From positions 124,001 through 188,000 of the forward strand of contig JBBBDQ010000751.1 of NCBI GenBank assembly GCA_037127315.1: DNA of 64,000 nt, in the 5' to 3' direction. Position 1 is the first letter of the stretch, and each line of letters opens with the position of its first letter. This DNA is from Ascarosepion bandense. Taxonomy: Eukaryota > Mollusca > Cephalopoda > Sepiida > Sepiidae. Below the pieces are notes generated by a model. That model was not told the DNA's origin and ran no database searches. It saw nothing but the letters and a program-made list of their open reading frames with translations. A program made the translations under genes and the position numbers. Positions 9,893 to 20,449 of the stretch are shown in pieces.

Positions 9893-10613
9893 AGAGCCTA
9901 TCTTCTTCTTCTTCTTCTATGTGCCCTGTCCCTTCAGGACGTAGGCGATCATGGATCTCCACGTCTCCCTATCCCTTGTGGCTCTTAGTATGTTTGCTCC
10001 TGTTGCTCCTGGCAACCCCCGTTCCGTCATCCACCTGATCAGGCCCTGCAAATATGTTATCCGCTGCCTTCCTCTGTCTCTCCTTCCTTCTATCTGACCA
10101 GTCAGTATCAGGTTCTCCAGGCTTTCCTTCCTCATTGCATGTCCCAGGAACTTCAGTTGTCTCTTCCTGATGCTCAGCATCAATTTCCTTTTTGTTGCCA
10201 TTCTTTCTAACACTTCGTCGTTGCTTGTATGCTCAGTTCACGATATCCGTAGCATCCTTCTGTAGAACCACATTTCGGCCGCTTCCAGTTTTGTCCTCAT
10301 TTTCGATGATATTGTCCAGCATTCACAGCCGTACTGAAGAACTGACATCACGTAGCAGTCTAGCACTCTTTTCTTCGTTTCTATTGAGATCTTCCTGTGT
10401 GTTAGTATTTTGCTCATCTTCTGGAACGCGTCCTTTGCCATGCCAATTCGCCTTCGGATCTCCGTATCGCACTTTCCATCTCCTGTTAGAACACTTCCTA
10501 GGTACTTAAATTCTTGGACTTGTTTGATTCTGTTATCCCCCACCTGTATTTGGCATTTTGGGTTGTATCTTTTGCTGAGTGCATGGTCATGGTCATGGTC
10601 ATCAGAGCCTATC
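9893..10613 (-). pseudogene. RTE-like LINE, 5'-truncated copy with 10-bp TSD
   Basis: The insert 9903-10603 is bounded by direct repeats AGAGCCTATC (9893-9902 and 10604-10613). On the minus strand one frame runs from about 10590 to 9917 with a single in-frame stop (a TGG Trp changed to TGA at about 10236). It encodes KQVQEFKYLGSVLTGDGKCD, RVLDCYVMSVLQYGCECWTI, FYRRMLRIS, RKRQLKFLGHAMRK and MIAYVLKGQGT, which is the thumb and C-terminal region. The 3' tail is (GAA)n. The single stop suggests a fairly recent insertion. A GTCAT-type microsatellite lies at its truncated 5' end. Confidence 0.92.
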
Positions 10614-11339
10614 TACTCTCACTGAAAAAGATCCCTAAGTTTTAACTTAATATGAGCCAAAAAAAACTTAGTATAATCAATTACTGATCCAAGAAAGGAT
10701 TTTAGAAAAATAAGTTAAAGCAATACCTCAGAAAAATAAAAAAAGTAAATAAACAACCAAAGAGTAAAGAATTTGACTGTGAATCTTAAAAGAAATTAAC
10801 TTATTTATGACAACGAAATTTAGTATTCAAATAAAATAAACATTTAGCATTCAAATAAAATAAATGTTAAGTCTCGAAACGCCTAGCCATTTTTAAATAA
10901 AAAACTTATAGGCAAATATTGTTAAAAAACGTTTGCGTAATAAAACAAGTAATAAAAATAAACAAGTATGTATATTAATAATTAAAATTTATAAATGCAT
11001 AATAATATAACCAAAATATAATATAATAAAGAATGAAAAATATAACAGTAAGTGGATAATGAAAAAAATAAAACATTCCCTTTCAAAACACGATATCTGT
11101 ATATTATTCAGTTATATAAGTCAATTAAGTAGTAGAAAATCATAGCGTTATTTCCAGCTAATATCGCAGTCTTTGTAAGGATAAATATTCTAGTTTTTCC
11201 AAGAATATCAACAATTAATAGCAGGGTTTTTAAGGAATAATATAGATAAGAAACTAGTTGATTAATCAATCGGGAACATATATGTTCGTACTTGGCTAGC
11301 GAGAATGACCATTTTTCTTCACACGTTACTTATAGGAAA
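10614..11339. other. AT-rich spacer without recognised features
   Basis: This is very AT-rich sequence with A-runs and short duplications such as AAATAAAAT (10850-10870). I see no coding region, RNA gene or transposon end. Confidence 0.6.
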
Positions 11340-12180
11340 CTTATATGCCAGGATTCGTCATCGGAGGCCACAATTTAAACAATATAAGGTACGCAGATGA
11401 TACAGTGGTGATAGCAGACACAGAAAGAAAACTGCAATACCTCCCACAGAAGGTAACTGAAGAGAGTGCCAAGAAAGGACTACAAATAAACTGCAAGAAA
11501 ACCAAATGCATGGTTATCAGCAAAAAGGGTAGCTCAAAATGCCAATTACAGGTGAGGGACTCTAAAATAAAGTAGGTACAGAAATTTAAAAATCTAGGAA
11601 GTGTTCTAACCGAAGACAGAAAGTGCAACACTAAAATCCAAAGGCGAATTGGCATGGCGAAAGAGGCATTCCAGAAGTTGAGTAAAGTATTAAGAAACAG
11701 GACAATTTCGCTAGAAACAAAGAGGAGAGTACTGGACTGCTATGTGATGTCGGTTCTTCAATATGGCAGTGAATGTTGGACAATATCTTCGAAGATAAAG
11801 GAAAAATTTGAAGCAGCTGAAATTTGGTTCTACAGAAGGATGCTGCGGATATCATGGACCTAGCATGTGAGCAATGACGAAGTTTTGGAAAGGATAAAGG
11901 CAAAAAGGAAATTAATACTGAGCATCAGGAAGAGACAACTAAAGTTCCTGGGACATGCAATGAGGAAGGAGGGATTGGAGAACCAGTTACGAACAGGCCA
12001 GATGGAGAGGAAAAGAAACGGAGGAAGGCAGCGGATAACATATTTGAAGGACCTGATCAGTGGATGACTGAACGAGGGTTGCATGGTGCAACAAGAGAAA
12101 GCGTGCTAAGAGCCACCAAGGGCAGGGAGATGTGGAAAGCCGTGATCGCCTACGTCCTGAAAGGACATGGCACATAAAAG
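11340..12180 (+). pseudogene. RTE-like LINE reverse transcriptase, best-preserved 3' half
   Basis: A single frame from 11345 to 12067 encodes PGFVIGGHNLNNIRYADDTV (motif C with YADD intact), KKGLQINCKKTKCMVIS, RRIGMAKEAFQKLSKVLRNR, RVLDCYVMSVLQYGSECWTI, FYRRMLRISWT and RKRQLKFLGHAMRKEGLENQ. It is broken by stops at 11573, 11861 and 12065, then a one-base shift leads to the C-terminus and stop near 12177. The family is the widely distributed animal non-LTR type often annotated as endonuclease-reverse transcriptase. The RTE assignment is a best guess. It lacks the endonuclease and motif A/B and is inactive. Confidence 0.9.
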
Positions 12181-12525
12181 ACGAATGGGTGCGGAGATTG
12201 CTAATCAAGCCAGTGTTTGCTCTGAGTTTTCTGTTGCTCAGCGGCCAGATAATGTGTAGTTGGAAGGCAAGCTTCATCTGTCCGTACGACTTTGTTGCTT
12301 TTGCTGCAGATTTGGGATGCGTTGTGCTAATTTGCGATGCCTGTTTTGACTAAGGTGCGCCAGGCAGGACGGTCTTGTGCAGCTTCTTCCCAGGAGGCGG
12401 TGGGTGCACTGTTTAAAAACGATCCATTAAAAAGAGTTTAAATTTTAATGAAACACATTCATCCTTCAAGCTGGAAGACGCGGGAGTCTTTACGAGAATT
12501 ATAACGGTTTGTTAAAAATCGGTAA
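12181..12525. other. Unassigned stretch after LINE
   Basis: It contains a GCCAGGCAGGACGGTCTTG... segment that could be an old repeat, but no second copy was seen in the window. No gene was recognised. Confidence 0.4.
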
Positions 12526-12817
12526 TATTAAAAGAGATTCTTTTCGGTTGGTTGATTTGTTTTTATGGCATATCAACCTCGGCGGGTCATTTATGGCCAA
12601 CTAAATATTATTTATTTATTGCTGGTAATACCTTTTTCTTTCAAAAAATTATTGTTGTTTTTATATACGCACACCCGTCACTAAACGCTTACAACACCTG
12701 GTATTCCCAAGCGGCCACCCATCTAAGTACTGACCAGACTCAACGTTGCTTAACTTCGGTGATCGAGCGAGAACAGGTGTATTCAACGTGATATGGCCGT
12801 AAACCTATTAAAAGAGA
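12526..12817 (-). mobile_element. 5S-SINE, short form (268 bp) with 12-bp TSD
   Basis: The element 12538-12805 is bounded by TATTAAAAGAGA at 12526-12537 and 12806-12817. On the minus strand it begins with a 5S rRNA-like head (GTTTACGGCCATATCACGTTG..., GATCACCGAAGTTAAGCAAC, TGGGTGGCCGCTTGGGAATACCAGG). It then passes straight into a tail shared with the longer copies (AAAATAAATAA..., GTTGGCCATAAATGACCCGCCGAGG, ending in CAACCAACCG). The pol III internal promoter of 5S (box A, IE, box C) is recognisable. Unlike 25936-26431 it lacks the tRNA-like middle module. Confidence 0.9.
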
Positions 12818-13289
12818 AACAGATACATTAAATCATAAGAAGAAAGATTCATATTTACATTAAAGTAGTAGTAAAAAAAAAACTTCATATTTACGTTTAA
12901 AAACGTTAAGTTCCCAGGAGCTTCGAAAAACACGTCATTCTTGCCGTAATTCCGCGCCTAAAAAAGTTTTTTGGACGGTTATTATTCCATCCTAAAATTG
13001 TACTTTAATAAGATGATGCAACAATGTTGTCATCTATTCTCTGTATGGCGGGAATTCTTGTTTTCCAACGAAATTGATAATAGAGGTTTGTGGTCTGTCT
13101 GTAAACAAACACTCTTTCAGCGTGTGAATTGGTGAAATTTTTTCACTGCAAATATTATTGTTAACGCCTCTTTATCTATCAGGCTGTAGTTTGTTAAAAC
13201 CAAGGTTGCGTAATCGTTTGACTTCCGAATGAAATGCTATACATTATATATGTGTTGAACACTTTTTGACACAACTGTGTACTCTAGTA
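12818..13289. other. AT-rich spacer
   Basis: No recognised coding, RNA or mobile-element sequence was found in this stretch. Confidence 0.5.
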
Positions 13290-13510
13290 TTTGTCTATAT
13301 TTCTGAGATCAGGTAGTATTTACAGTATTTACATTATTCGGACTATTGTCTTCATCTTGCCATTTGTACGACGTTTAGGCCGTTAAACGCTCCGGCCTTT
13401 CTCAGGTGCTAGGAATTTCGAACTGAATTTTTTATTACGATCACTGGGTTTATATGAACTTAAATCCTTGTCTAATACCTATTCTGGAAGTCATAAGTTA
13501 TCTCCGTGTC
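13290..13510 (-). mobile_element. Penelope-type terminal fragment with hammerhead-like motif, copy 2
   Basis: The segment is homologous to 9115-9330 and 38155-38405. The minus-strand motif at 13370-13412 has CUGAGAAAGGCCG, a loop, CGGCC and UAAACGUC. The core GAAAC is UAAAC here, so this copy is probably inactive. It abuts an RTE-like LINE fragment. Confidence 0.5.
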
Positions 13511-14120
13511 CTCCGGTGATAAATCCTGGCATAGCATCTGGGGTCCTCCGATTAGTCTCGCTGTACAAGTTGAATAGATACTGTGAAAAAACACATCTTT
13601 GTCTTGAGCCTCTTTCTATCTTTGTATAACTGTCATTCTTGTCATTCTCTTCAGCTACCTTCTGTAGGAGGTTTTGTAGTTTCCTTTCCGCGTCTGCTAT
13701 CATCACTGTGACATCTGCGTATCTTATGTTATTCAAATTGTGTCCTCCGATGATAAATCCTGGCATAACATCTGGGGTCTTCAGATTAGTCTCGCTGTAC
13801 AAGGTGAATAGATACTGTGAAAAGACACATCTTTGTCTTGAGCCTCTTTCTATCTTTGTATAACTACTGAATTCGTTACCTCACCGAATATAATCAGTTT
13901 GCTGCCATTAGTGATTCTTGATTACTCTTATGTCTTTCCCAAATATGTCGAGGCTGCTGAGTATCTCCATCAATTCTTTGTGGTGTATTTTGCCGAACGA
14001 TTTAATAAATGTATTGTAAACTTTTGTGTTATTAAATATTGTTTTTTCTTTGTGAGCTATTTTTATTGAGTACTTTTTGAAATCTGATTGTTTGACTGAA
14101 GGCTTAAACATATGCATTAT
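13500..14120 (-). pseudogene. RTE-like LINE reverse transcriptase with internal duplication
   Basis: On the minus strand 14117-13908 encodes the palm before the active site (KVYNTFIKSFGKIHHKELME, GKDIRVIKN). At 13862-13500 the blocks GSRQRCVFSQYLFNLYSET and PGFIIGGHNLNNIRYADVT are seen. The catalytic YADD is YADV here. A segment of about 120 bp is present twice (13507-13628 and 13742-13863, offset about 235 bp), so the RQRCVFSQYLFNLYSE block occurs twice. It is dead. Confidence 0.85.
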
Positions 14121-14635
14121 TAGAAGTAAATGTTTCAGAAATCTATGTTAGAAATACTTAAAGAAACATTTTGTAATGTGTTGTAAAATTTTGTGTAGCA
14201 CTGTATATATGTAACCTAGATAAATAAAGGATTTAATGAGGTAATTGCCATCGCTCCATCTTGAACTGATCTTCACTCTTCCCATGATCCTCTTGATTCC
14301 GTCCACATCAGTCGCCACCAGTTGTTCTTGTCAATCAGTCACTATTTTCCTACTGTTTAGCATTCTAAACAATTATTTGCGTATATATTGGTATAATATT
14401 TCAAATGATGATAATGCCTTCGGCTGTTATGTTATTGTGTGGGTGTATATTTCGATCGCTTAATGTTTCACTCGCATTAACACCCACGATTATCAACAAG
14501 CTCAAACATCAAAGCCCTACACAGATCTGTACGTGCAACGTATTGACTCGTATATAAGTCGGACTTAGATTTTATAACCTGTGAAATAATTGATGGCTGA
14601 TCCGTGCTAGATCTCTCTCTTTATTTATTATAATA
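14121..14635. other. Unassigned spacer
   Basis: A poly(A)-signal-like AATAAAGGATTTAATG lies at 14223-14238, but no gene was recognised upstream. Nothing else is assigned. Confidence 0.4.
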
Positions 14636-15381
14636 CTAGCAGTGTAGCCCGGCGTTGCTTGGGTGTAATGAAAGCTTTAAAACTAATCCATGGTCCTTGA
14701 CCTCAGACTCTTTGAGCGTTGGCATGAAAGACTAAAAAGCAATAGTTGTTTCCAGTTAAAGCGAAACCGTAGACTGAAAGAAAAATGAATGGATGTAAGT
14801 CAAATATTGATTTCCTGGTATCGACATCAAATAAGTTTTTTTCGTCGCAAACTGAATTTTGAAGGCTAAATAAGTTCGCTGATTAAATGGTATCATAGCT
14901 GAGAATAAGAACTACAATTGTACGTACTTAGAGCCAAACCCAAAGCAAAAACTAAAATAAAAGGGCTGATAAAAATACAGACAAACAGACCCAACAACAA
15001 ACATCTTGCCGTTTATATATATATATATATATTATCGATTTTCTGCACTATCGTAAGAGCTGCAACCTTGAAACTACTGAAGATCGTTTCTTATGTCTTT
15101 GTTTATGAGTGTATCAAATTTGATTAACATCGGACCACTCCTTCTATAACCCGATTTTTTTCGATTATCGATTTTCGATATTTATCGGGGGTACCTCGAC
15201 ACAAAACCTAGCTAAGAACACACGCAGACGCTTATAGTACAACTATGTAAATTTTCAAGAAAATCGGTTAGCTGTTTCGGAGTATATAGGTAACGGATAC
15301 ACAGACACACACAGACACACACACACAGACACACACACAAACAAACAAACAGACAAAGTTCCATTTATAAATAAGTTTAGA
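14636..15381 (-). mobile_element. Helitron-like non-autonomous element, copy 1
   Basis: On the minus strand it begins TCTAAACTTATTTATAAATG at 15381 and ends CTAG at 14636, preceded by a hairpin-forming stretch (GCAACGCCGGGCTACACTG). TC at the 5' end, CTAG at the 3' end and a GC hairpin just inside are Helitron hallmarks. Interior marks are a (GT)-rich tract near the 5' end, GATTTTCTTGAAAATTTACA and TATCGAAAATCGATAATCG. Related copies lie at 27638-28526, 44298-44956 and 45275-46131. It has no Rep/helicase frame and so is non-autonomous. Confidence 0.7.
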
Positions 15382-15424
15382 TTATATAATATTTACTATA
15401 ATTATTTACGGTTCCAAAAATGAT

Positions 15425-15545
15425 ATTGCCAGCAGCAATGTGGGAAATAACCAGTATCACGATAGCGGTAAAGAAAGGAATAATAGCTAAACATCAAAAT
15501 GGTGTTCGTGTCTCTGATGTTGCTGATTATTTAGTATTTGAAAAC
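15425..15545 (+). pseudogene. Tigger/pogo-type transposase N-terminal fragment
   Basis: The frame encodes ITIAVKKGIIAKHQNGVRVS followed by DVADYL. This matches the N-terminal helix-turn-helix consensus of Tigger/CENP-B-like transposases (KxxIIxKHxxGxRVSDIA). The frame then goes off (VFENC instead of STV-like residues). It is a short relic with no DDE domain nearby. Confidence 0.6.
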
Positions 15546-15684
15546 TGCGTTGGGCATAAAATTCCAACTCGTTTTACCAGTAAGAAAAAATATATATTTA
15601 CTATTGCATATTTAACAGCTCGGTTATAATACATCAAGCATTATTTAATTAACACCAGTATTCAATTTGATATACATATATAAT

Positions 15685-15824
15685 CATCCACAGACACACA
15701 GCTCATCAGTTCGGTTAGACATCCGATTGCTTTTACCAAGAATTGAAATCCAACAGAATTGACATCAGTCGGCGATTCTAATTGTGAGCTATGGGCGCTC
15801 AGTAGAAGGCAGACTTTTAGCGTA

Positions 15825-15826
<2 letters not shown>
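15685..15826 (-). mobile_element. HH-SINE, degenerate copy
   Basis: On the minus strand the tRNA-like head (ATAGCTCACAATTAGAATCG) and the box B region are recognisable against 23760-23905. The 3' part retains CUGAUGAGCUGUG, but the segment with GAAAC has been deleted. The hammerhead is therefore lost. (TA)n lies next to it. Confidence 0.7.
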
Positions 15827-15879
<53 letters not shown>

Positions 15880-15925
15880 CATCGCTCTTTCAGTAATGTA
15901 TTAGAGCACTCTACCTACTGGCGTA

Positions 15926-15962
<37 letters not shown>
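15827..15962. repeat. Two (TA)n tracts around a partial HH-SINE head
   Basis: There are (TA) runs at 15827-15876 and 15928-15962. The 50 bp between them (GAGCATCGCTCTTTCAGTAATG...) resembles the 5' leader of the HH-SINE seen at 23665-23720. Confidence 0.85.
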
Positions 15963-15966
<4 letters not shown>

Positions 15967-16329
15967 AACAAAGTTGTGGAACTCGTAAGTTTTTTTACCT
16001 GCTGTTTTATATTGGGATATATGATTTTTTGTTTTATTTATTTATTTATTTATTTTATGCAGTGTCAATAGCTTTTTATTGGACAACAGTAAAATAAACA
16101 AAAAAATGTCTACTCTTCCTTAAAAAAAAACATAAGCCCCAATATAAGAACTACCCAGACAAAATAAATAAGGAACCTGTCTTAAACTAACCCACCTCTC
16201 CTAACCCATATCTCTAAGGCTACAATACGGCGGACAGAATTAGAATAAGCTCCCAACCCCACATTCAATTAAACATCATATCACCATAAATAAACAGTTT
16301 TCACCATTTAATTTTCGTTTCAATTCTTC

Positions 16330-16378
16330 ACCCGATGAGAAGCGCGCGCATAGCAGCTTCGAAACGCGAAAATTTTTG
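16330..16378 (+). ncRNA. Possible relic of a Penelope-type hammerhead
   Basis: CCGAUGA is followed by a five-pair stem (GAAGC/GCUUC) and GAAAC. The order matches a hammerhead core, but the first box has C for U and no convincing cleavage triplet follows. It is probably a decayed motif. Confidence 0.25.
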
Positions 16379-16420
16379 TGTAGTGATACTATGAATTTAT
16401 AAACCACTGTAACAACTAGT

Positions 16421-16423
<3 letters not shown>

Positions 16424-16478
<55 letters not shown>
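16424..16478. repeat. (TA)n microsatellite
   Basis: This is an uninterrupted TA run of about 55 bp. Confidence 0.95.
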
Positions 16479-16479
<1 letters not shown>

Positions 16480-16689
16480 CGGAAATTAACGAAGATTAAT
16501 GAAACTTAACGAAGATTAACGAAACAACCGACAATTTGAAATGATTTGTTTGAAGATTATTTTTGATCCATACTCATATTTAAGTAGATATTCTGTTTTT
16601 AATGAAACAGTATAATATATTTATTTCTACCGGCCTAATTATTTACGATAAATTTTGATTACGAAAATGTGTGTCATTGTTTAATTAAA

Positions 16690-16935
16690 AACAGAATATC
16701 GAACTCGGGGAGCCGAGTTCAAATTCCAGTTGAATTCCTTGCATTCACCTACGTTCAAATACCTGTGGGAAATATATTAATCTGTCACTTCCCTCCAGTT
16801 ATGGGTTAAATAACAGGACAGATTGGGTTCTACCGCAGAAAGCAATGACAACGTACTGCGGGATAATTTTCTGCCCAGTCAGTCATGTCTCTTTCGAGAC
16901 ATGATCGCCCAAGCGTGTATCACGTATGGAACTTA
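16690..16935 (+). mobile_element. SINE-B, 5'-truncated and internally deleted
   Basis: It starts inside the head at the box B region (GAGCCGAGTTCAAATTCCAG). It keeps the family body (CTTCCCTCCAGTTATGGGTT, AACGTACTGCGGGATAAT, TCTCTTTCGAGACATGATCG, CGTATGGAACTTAA). About 20 bp (CTATAGCCTTGGCTGGCAACC) are missing from the middle compared with 49717-50028. Confidence 0.85.
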
Positions 16936-17192
16936 AATAACTATTGGTAGGTACATAAATATATATGCTGTTGTTGCTTTAGCCAGCATACCGATATAAA
17001 AATTTTGCCGTCATTTTTGACGGCACGGACCTACTTGTAAGCATACAATAGACCTATCCTGTCACTAACGCTTTCATTAATTGCTGGCCACTGGCGATAT
17101 ATTCCTGTTTTCTATGAATTTCTGCAGTAAAAGCACCAACGATGCATTTACTATAATCCATAACCGATTACTTCATATGTATATTTATAGCT

Positions 17193-17197
<5 letters not shown>

Positions 17198-17232
<35 letters not shown>

Positions 17233-17830
17233 CAATCTGTGAGTTTGTGTGTGACTGTTCCCTGTACATGCCTACATTTTTTAAGCTACGCCATTCAAAC
17301 TTTCTAGGGACAAATATCTACTGGGAAGCCAGGTCGACACATACTTTTTAAGTTTAAGTTCAGCAATTTTCCCTTTCGCACTTTTTGGCCAATGGATACG
17401 ATTGTTTACATTTGCTCCGTAAAACATCTCAGATCTAAGATGGTTGCTGAATTTCGTCACAGAAATCAAATCACACGTGTCAAACGCGACTAAAATATTT
17501 TTTATCAAAAAAAAATGAGCCGTTATATTTAAATTTTATTCCGACGTTTTACGTCACAGATATCAAATCACACGTGTCAAAGACGACAAAATATTTTTTA
17601 TTTAAAAAAAAAAAGCCTTTATATTTAATTTTATTCCGACGTTTTAAAAATCCATTTGGTCAACAAAAAATGTGAATATTTTTCCCCGTAATTTTGAAAC
17701 AAAAGAAATATTATTTTAAAAAAAAGTGTTTTTTCAGACAAAAACAAAATATGTAAAATAAAAAGTGGCATCTTCTCCTACTACTAAAATCTTCTGAGTT
17801 GCACGGGCAACGCCGGGCTATGATGCTATT
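17198..17830 (+). mobile_element. (TA)n and possible second Helitron-like family
   Basis: After a TA run (17198-17230) the sequence begins AAGGCAATCTGTGAGTTTGTG. Towards 17800 it carries GGGCAACGCCGGGCTATG, the GC hairpin segment typical of the 3' ends of the other Helitron-like copies. A terminal CTAG is not seen at the expected place. It also contains a duplicated ACGTCACAGATATCAAATCA block (about 17460 and 17553). Confidence 0.35.
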
Positions 17831-18149
17831 TAAACCAAACATAACAGGATTTTATAGTTTTTGGAGGAATGTTACGCTGTCAAAACTAATAAACAAAACT
17901 AGTTATCTCTTTTATAAAACTCTACAGCATTAAAATTCTTACGCTAAAACATTAATCTCTTGTCATCCAAAAATAATTATATCTCTATTAAAAAGATTTC
18001 TTCAGAAACAATATTTGATATAACTGCCTTTATTTTCTATTATTGCCTTGAAATCTTGACAACATTGATTTAAATGGATTTTTATTTTATTTTTATTCTG
18101 AAACTAAGTATTTAAACTCGTTGGATAGTCATTGTTTTCGCTTCAGTGT

Positions 18150-18872
18150 GTTCCACAGTTTACTGTGTCGGGCCACGAAGTTTTTTCCACCTGAATCCAT
18201 CTTTCACATATACAAATCAACCATCCAACTGTGCATAGAATACTGTTGTCATATCTGGTCAGGCGCTGTTTCAGTGTTCTCGACAGGCTTCAAAGGAGAA
18301 TCTGTAATGTGATTGGCCCTGACCTGGCAGCTCGACTCCAACCACTTTTTCACCAGCGGGATGTGGCTTCTCTCTGTCTCTTCTACAAATATTTTCATGG
18401 CTTCTGCTCCGAGGAACTTTGCCCCCTCCACAAAAATTTACTCGTGCAACCAGACTGGCAACAAAGTCCCACCCTTTTACAGTTAGATCCACTAAATGCC
18501 GGCGACAATTCTACTCCATCAGCTTCTTTTCTCGCACTTCCCGGCTTGTAAATCTCCCTTCCATATACTTGCTTTCCTGACGGCTACAACCTCCAAGAAT
18601 TTAAATGCAATGTAAATTCCCATCTTTTATCCACTTGACTCCAGTTCTTTCTACATCACGCCGTGTATCTTGTTCTTTTCTTTTCTCTCTACCTTCGCAA
18701 CTGTCTTCACTCCTGTGTTCACATCCTTCTCTTGCTCTTTCTCTGACACCCCCTGTAAATGCTTCTTTTTCACTCTCCTCCTGCCTAAACTTTTACTCTC
18801 TTATGTAGCCCCCTGCGCATCAGTGGCGGTATCGCCTTGCTAGGGGTGAAACGATTAAAAAGAAAAAAAAAG
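18150..18872 (+). pseudogene. CR1-like LINE, reverse transcriptase C-terminus to tail
   Basis: It encodes ESIFHIYKSTIQLCIEYCCH, VLDRLQRRICNVIGPDLAAR and RDVASLCLFYKYFHGFCSEE across a frameshift near 18290. The 3' UTR and tail (CGCCTTGCTAGGGGTGAAACGATTAAAAAG) end at about 18872. It is 5'-truncated and inactive. Confidence 0.9.
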
Positions 18873-18984
18873 AGTTGTTCAGTACTGTTTTTAATTAGTT
18901 TACCACAAAAGGCGATTATACCACAAGGGATTACTAAGACTGAAAGTTAATGAGAAAACTAGAAAAAAGCGGAAACCCAAACTT

Positions 18985-19075
18985 AAACACAAAACAAGGG
19001 CTAGACTGCTACTCCCGTTCAGAAGATCGGAGAAGAGTGTGAACTGCACGATAGGCGAAGCTATCTACTATTAAA
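18985..19075 (-). repeat. Fragment of the 170-bp tRNA-like repeat unit
   Basis: It is similar to the unit at 22980-23100 (GTGTGAACTGCACGATAGGCG against GTGTGAACCGGGCGATAG). Read in reverse it has a tRNA-like order. It is heavily diverged. Confidence 0.4.
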
Positions 19076-19235
19076 TTTAATTCTGAAGACATGGAGCAAT
19101 TTTATCTGTTTTTCCCCAAAACTGTTTGATTATTTTTAGTTTTATTTCTTGCAAATTATTTTTTTTTCTTTTTGTCATGTTAGAACACAAGTTTTTTTTC
19201 CAAGCATTAGAATGAAGAAAACATTTTTACTTCCC

Positions 19236-19535
19236 GTCATCCAGTTAAGTGCCATACGTGATACAGGCATTGGGTGATCATGTCTCGAAAGAGACATTAC
19301 TTATTGGGCAGAAGATTATCCTGAAGTGCTTTCTGCAGTAAACTAGTTGCCAGCCAAAGCTATAAAACCCAATCTATTCTATTATTTAACCCATAACTGG
19401 AGGGAAGAGATGGATTAATACCTTTCCCAAGAGTATTAATGCGTAAGTGAATGCAAGGAATTAAACAAGAATTCGATCTCGGTACCAATATTTGTCGTTC
19501 CAAGTCAAGTCGATATCCACTGCACCACAACGCAC

Positions 19536-19541
<6 letters not shown>
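19236..19541 (-). mobile_element. SINE-B, near full length
   Basis: On the minus strand it has head GGATGTGCGTTGTGGTGCAG with box A and the degraded box B region, then the family body ending CGTATGGCACTTAACTGG. Its head abuts a (TA)n tract at 19542. Several point differences from 49717-50028 suggest an older copy. Confidence 0.9.

Positions 19542-19582
<41 letters not shown>
19542..19582. repeat. (TA)n between SINE-B and HH-SINE
   Basis: This TA run lies at the 3' (tail) side of the antisense HH-SINE that follows. Confidence 0.9.
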
Positions 19583-19586
<4 letters not shown>

Positions 19587-19640
19587 ATCCGCAGACAGAT
19601 CTGTTTCGCTGTATGACAGCTCATCAGTACGGTTAGACAG
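19583..19640 (-). ncRNA. Type I hammerhead ribozyme (in HH-SINE)
   Basis: The minus strand reads CCGUA, then CUGAUGA. Stem II follows (GCUGU, loop CAU, ACAGC), then GAAA. Stem III is the palindrome CAGAUCUG, closed by cleavage triplet GUC, and then UGCGG pairs with CCGUA in stem I. All conserved core positions are present. Stem I extends beyond an internal loop (GUC with GAC). Confidence 0.85.
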
Positions 19641-19840
19641 CCGAATGCTTTTTATCCACGATTGAAACCCGACCGAATTGGCGTCAGTCGGCGATTCTAC
19701 CTCTGAGCTATTGGCACACGGTAGAAGAAGGCAGATTTTTTAGCGTGTATATTATCATTATACACACCCAATAGCTGAGAGTGTTCTAATTCATGACTGA
19801 ATGAACGATGCGTAGTTGCTAGAGTAGCTGCTGTTTTTCA
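19583..19840 (-). mobile_element. HH-SINE with intact hammerhead core
   Basis: On the minus strand it has a leader (ATTCATTCAGTCATGAATTAG..., GGGTGTGTATAATGATAATA). A tRNA-like head follows, with box A-like TAGCTCAGAGGTAGAATCG and box B-like TCGGGTTTCAATC. A hammerhead ribozyme (19583-19640) comes next, and then (TA)n. It is the same architecture as 23665-23905 and 31918-32150. Confidence 0.85.
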
Positions 19841-19882
19841 AAGTCTACCATTCTTCCAGAGTGCTCAATCAGGGTATGAGAG

Positions 19883-19944
19883 CGTAGTCACCAGCAGACT
19901 GATCTGTTTCGCTGTATCACAGCTCATCAGTACGGCTAGACTCC

Positions 19945-19945
<1 letters not shown>
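19883..19945 (-). ncRNA. Hammerhead ribozyme, slightly mutated (HH-SINE 3' fragment)
   Basis: CUGAUGA, stem II GCUGU/ACAGC and GAAAC are intact. Stem III reads ACAGAUCAGU with one mismatch, followed by UC. The 3' strand of stem I is UGCUGG with one mismatch. Outer stem I (AGUC/GACU) is kept. (TA)n lies on its 5' side here, unlike other copies. Confidence 0.65.

Positions 19946-19946
<1 letters not shown>

Positions 19947-19996
<50 letters not shown>
19947..19996. repeat. (TA)n microsatellite
   Basis: This is a TA run of about 50 bp. Confidence 0.95.
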
Positions 19997-19999
<3 letters not shown>

Positions 20000-20440
20000 C
20001 ACACTCATGTAGAGACTGATAATACCGACGCGATTTCAGTTTAGTTCATTAGAGAGACAATTGCGAGGTAGCGTTGGCTCCGTCAGAAAACATCTGCGTT
20101 CATGATAGTGTCGATATAAAGCATCCTTCAAGTGTCAGTTGACGTAACTAAACAAAGCCAATCACCTTTTCGTCATGGCGTTCTACAATTGATATCAAGC
20201 ATTTTCCCTACCCACCTTGCTATAACGACGCTAAACACTTTACATAACATGAGAAATAGGTTGATTTTTTGTTTTATTCGACCGCAAGACATTGAAATTT
20301 GATACAACTTCCCTTACGTAAAATTTTAATCTGCTCGTTTTCTGAAACAATTTTCTACACGGTTATCTGGCTTCTTGACAGATCTTGCTCAGGATACGTT
20401 CGATTATTGCAGTATACTTCTTTTATTCATTGCATTCACT
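19997..20440. other. Unassigned spacer
   Basis: It contains a GAGACAATTGCGAGGTAGCG... stretch related to 31730-31770 (GAGACAATAGCGAGGCAGCG), which is an unclassified repeat. No gene is seen. Confidence 0.45.
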
Positions 20441-20449
20441 TTCGCGCAA

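Noticed and set aside
15784..16071. Proteins rich in Tyr-Ile (also at 22671, 25374, 31590, 36612 and 48234)
   Set aside because: These frames read through (TA)n runs. No protein family supports them.
19020..19050. Sequencing-adapter contamination (AGATCGGAGAAGAGTGTGAA resembles a common adapter)
   Set aside because: It matches only loosely and aligns with the dispersed 170-bp tRNA-like repeat, so it is genuine genomic repeat sequence.
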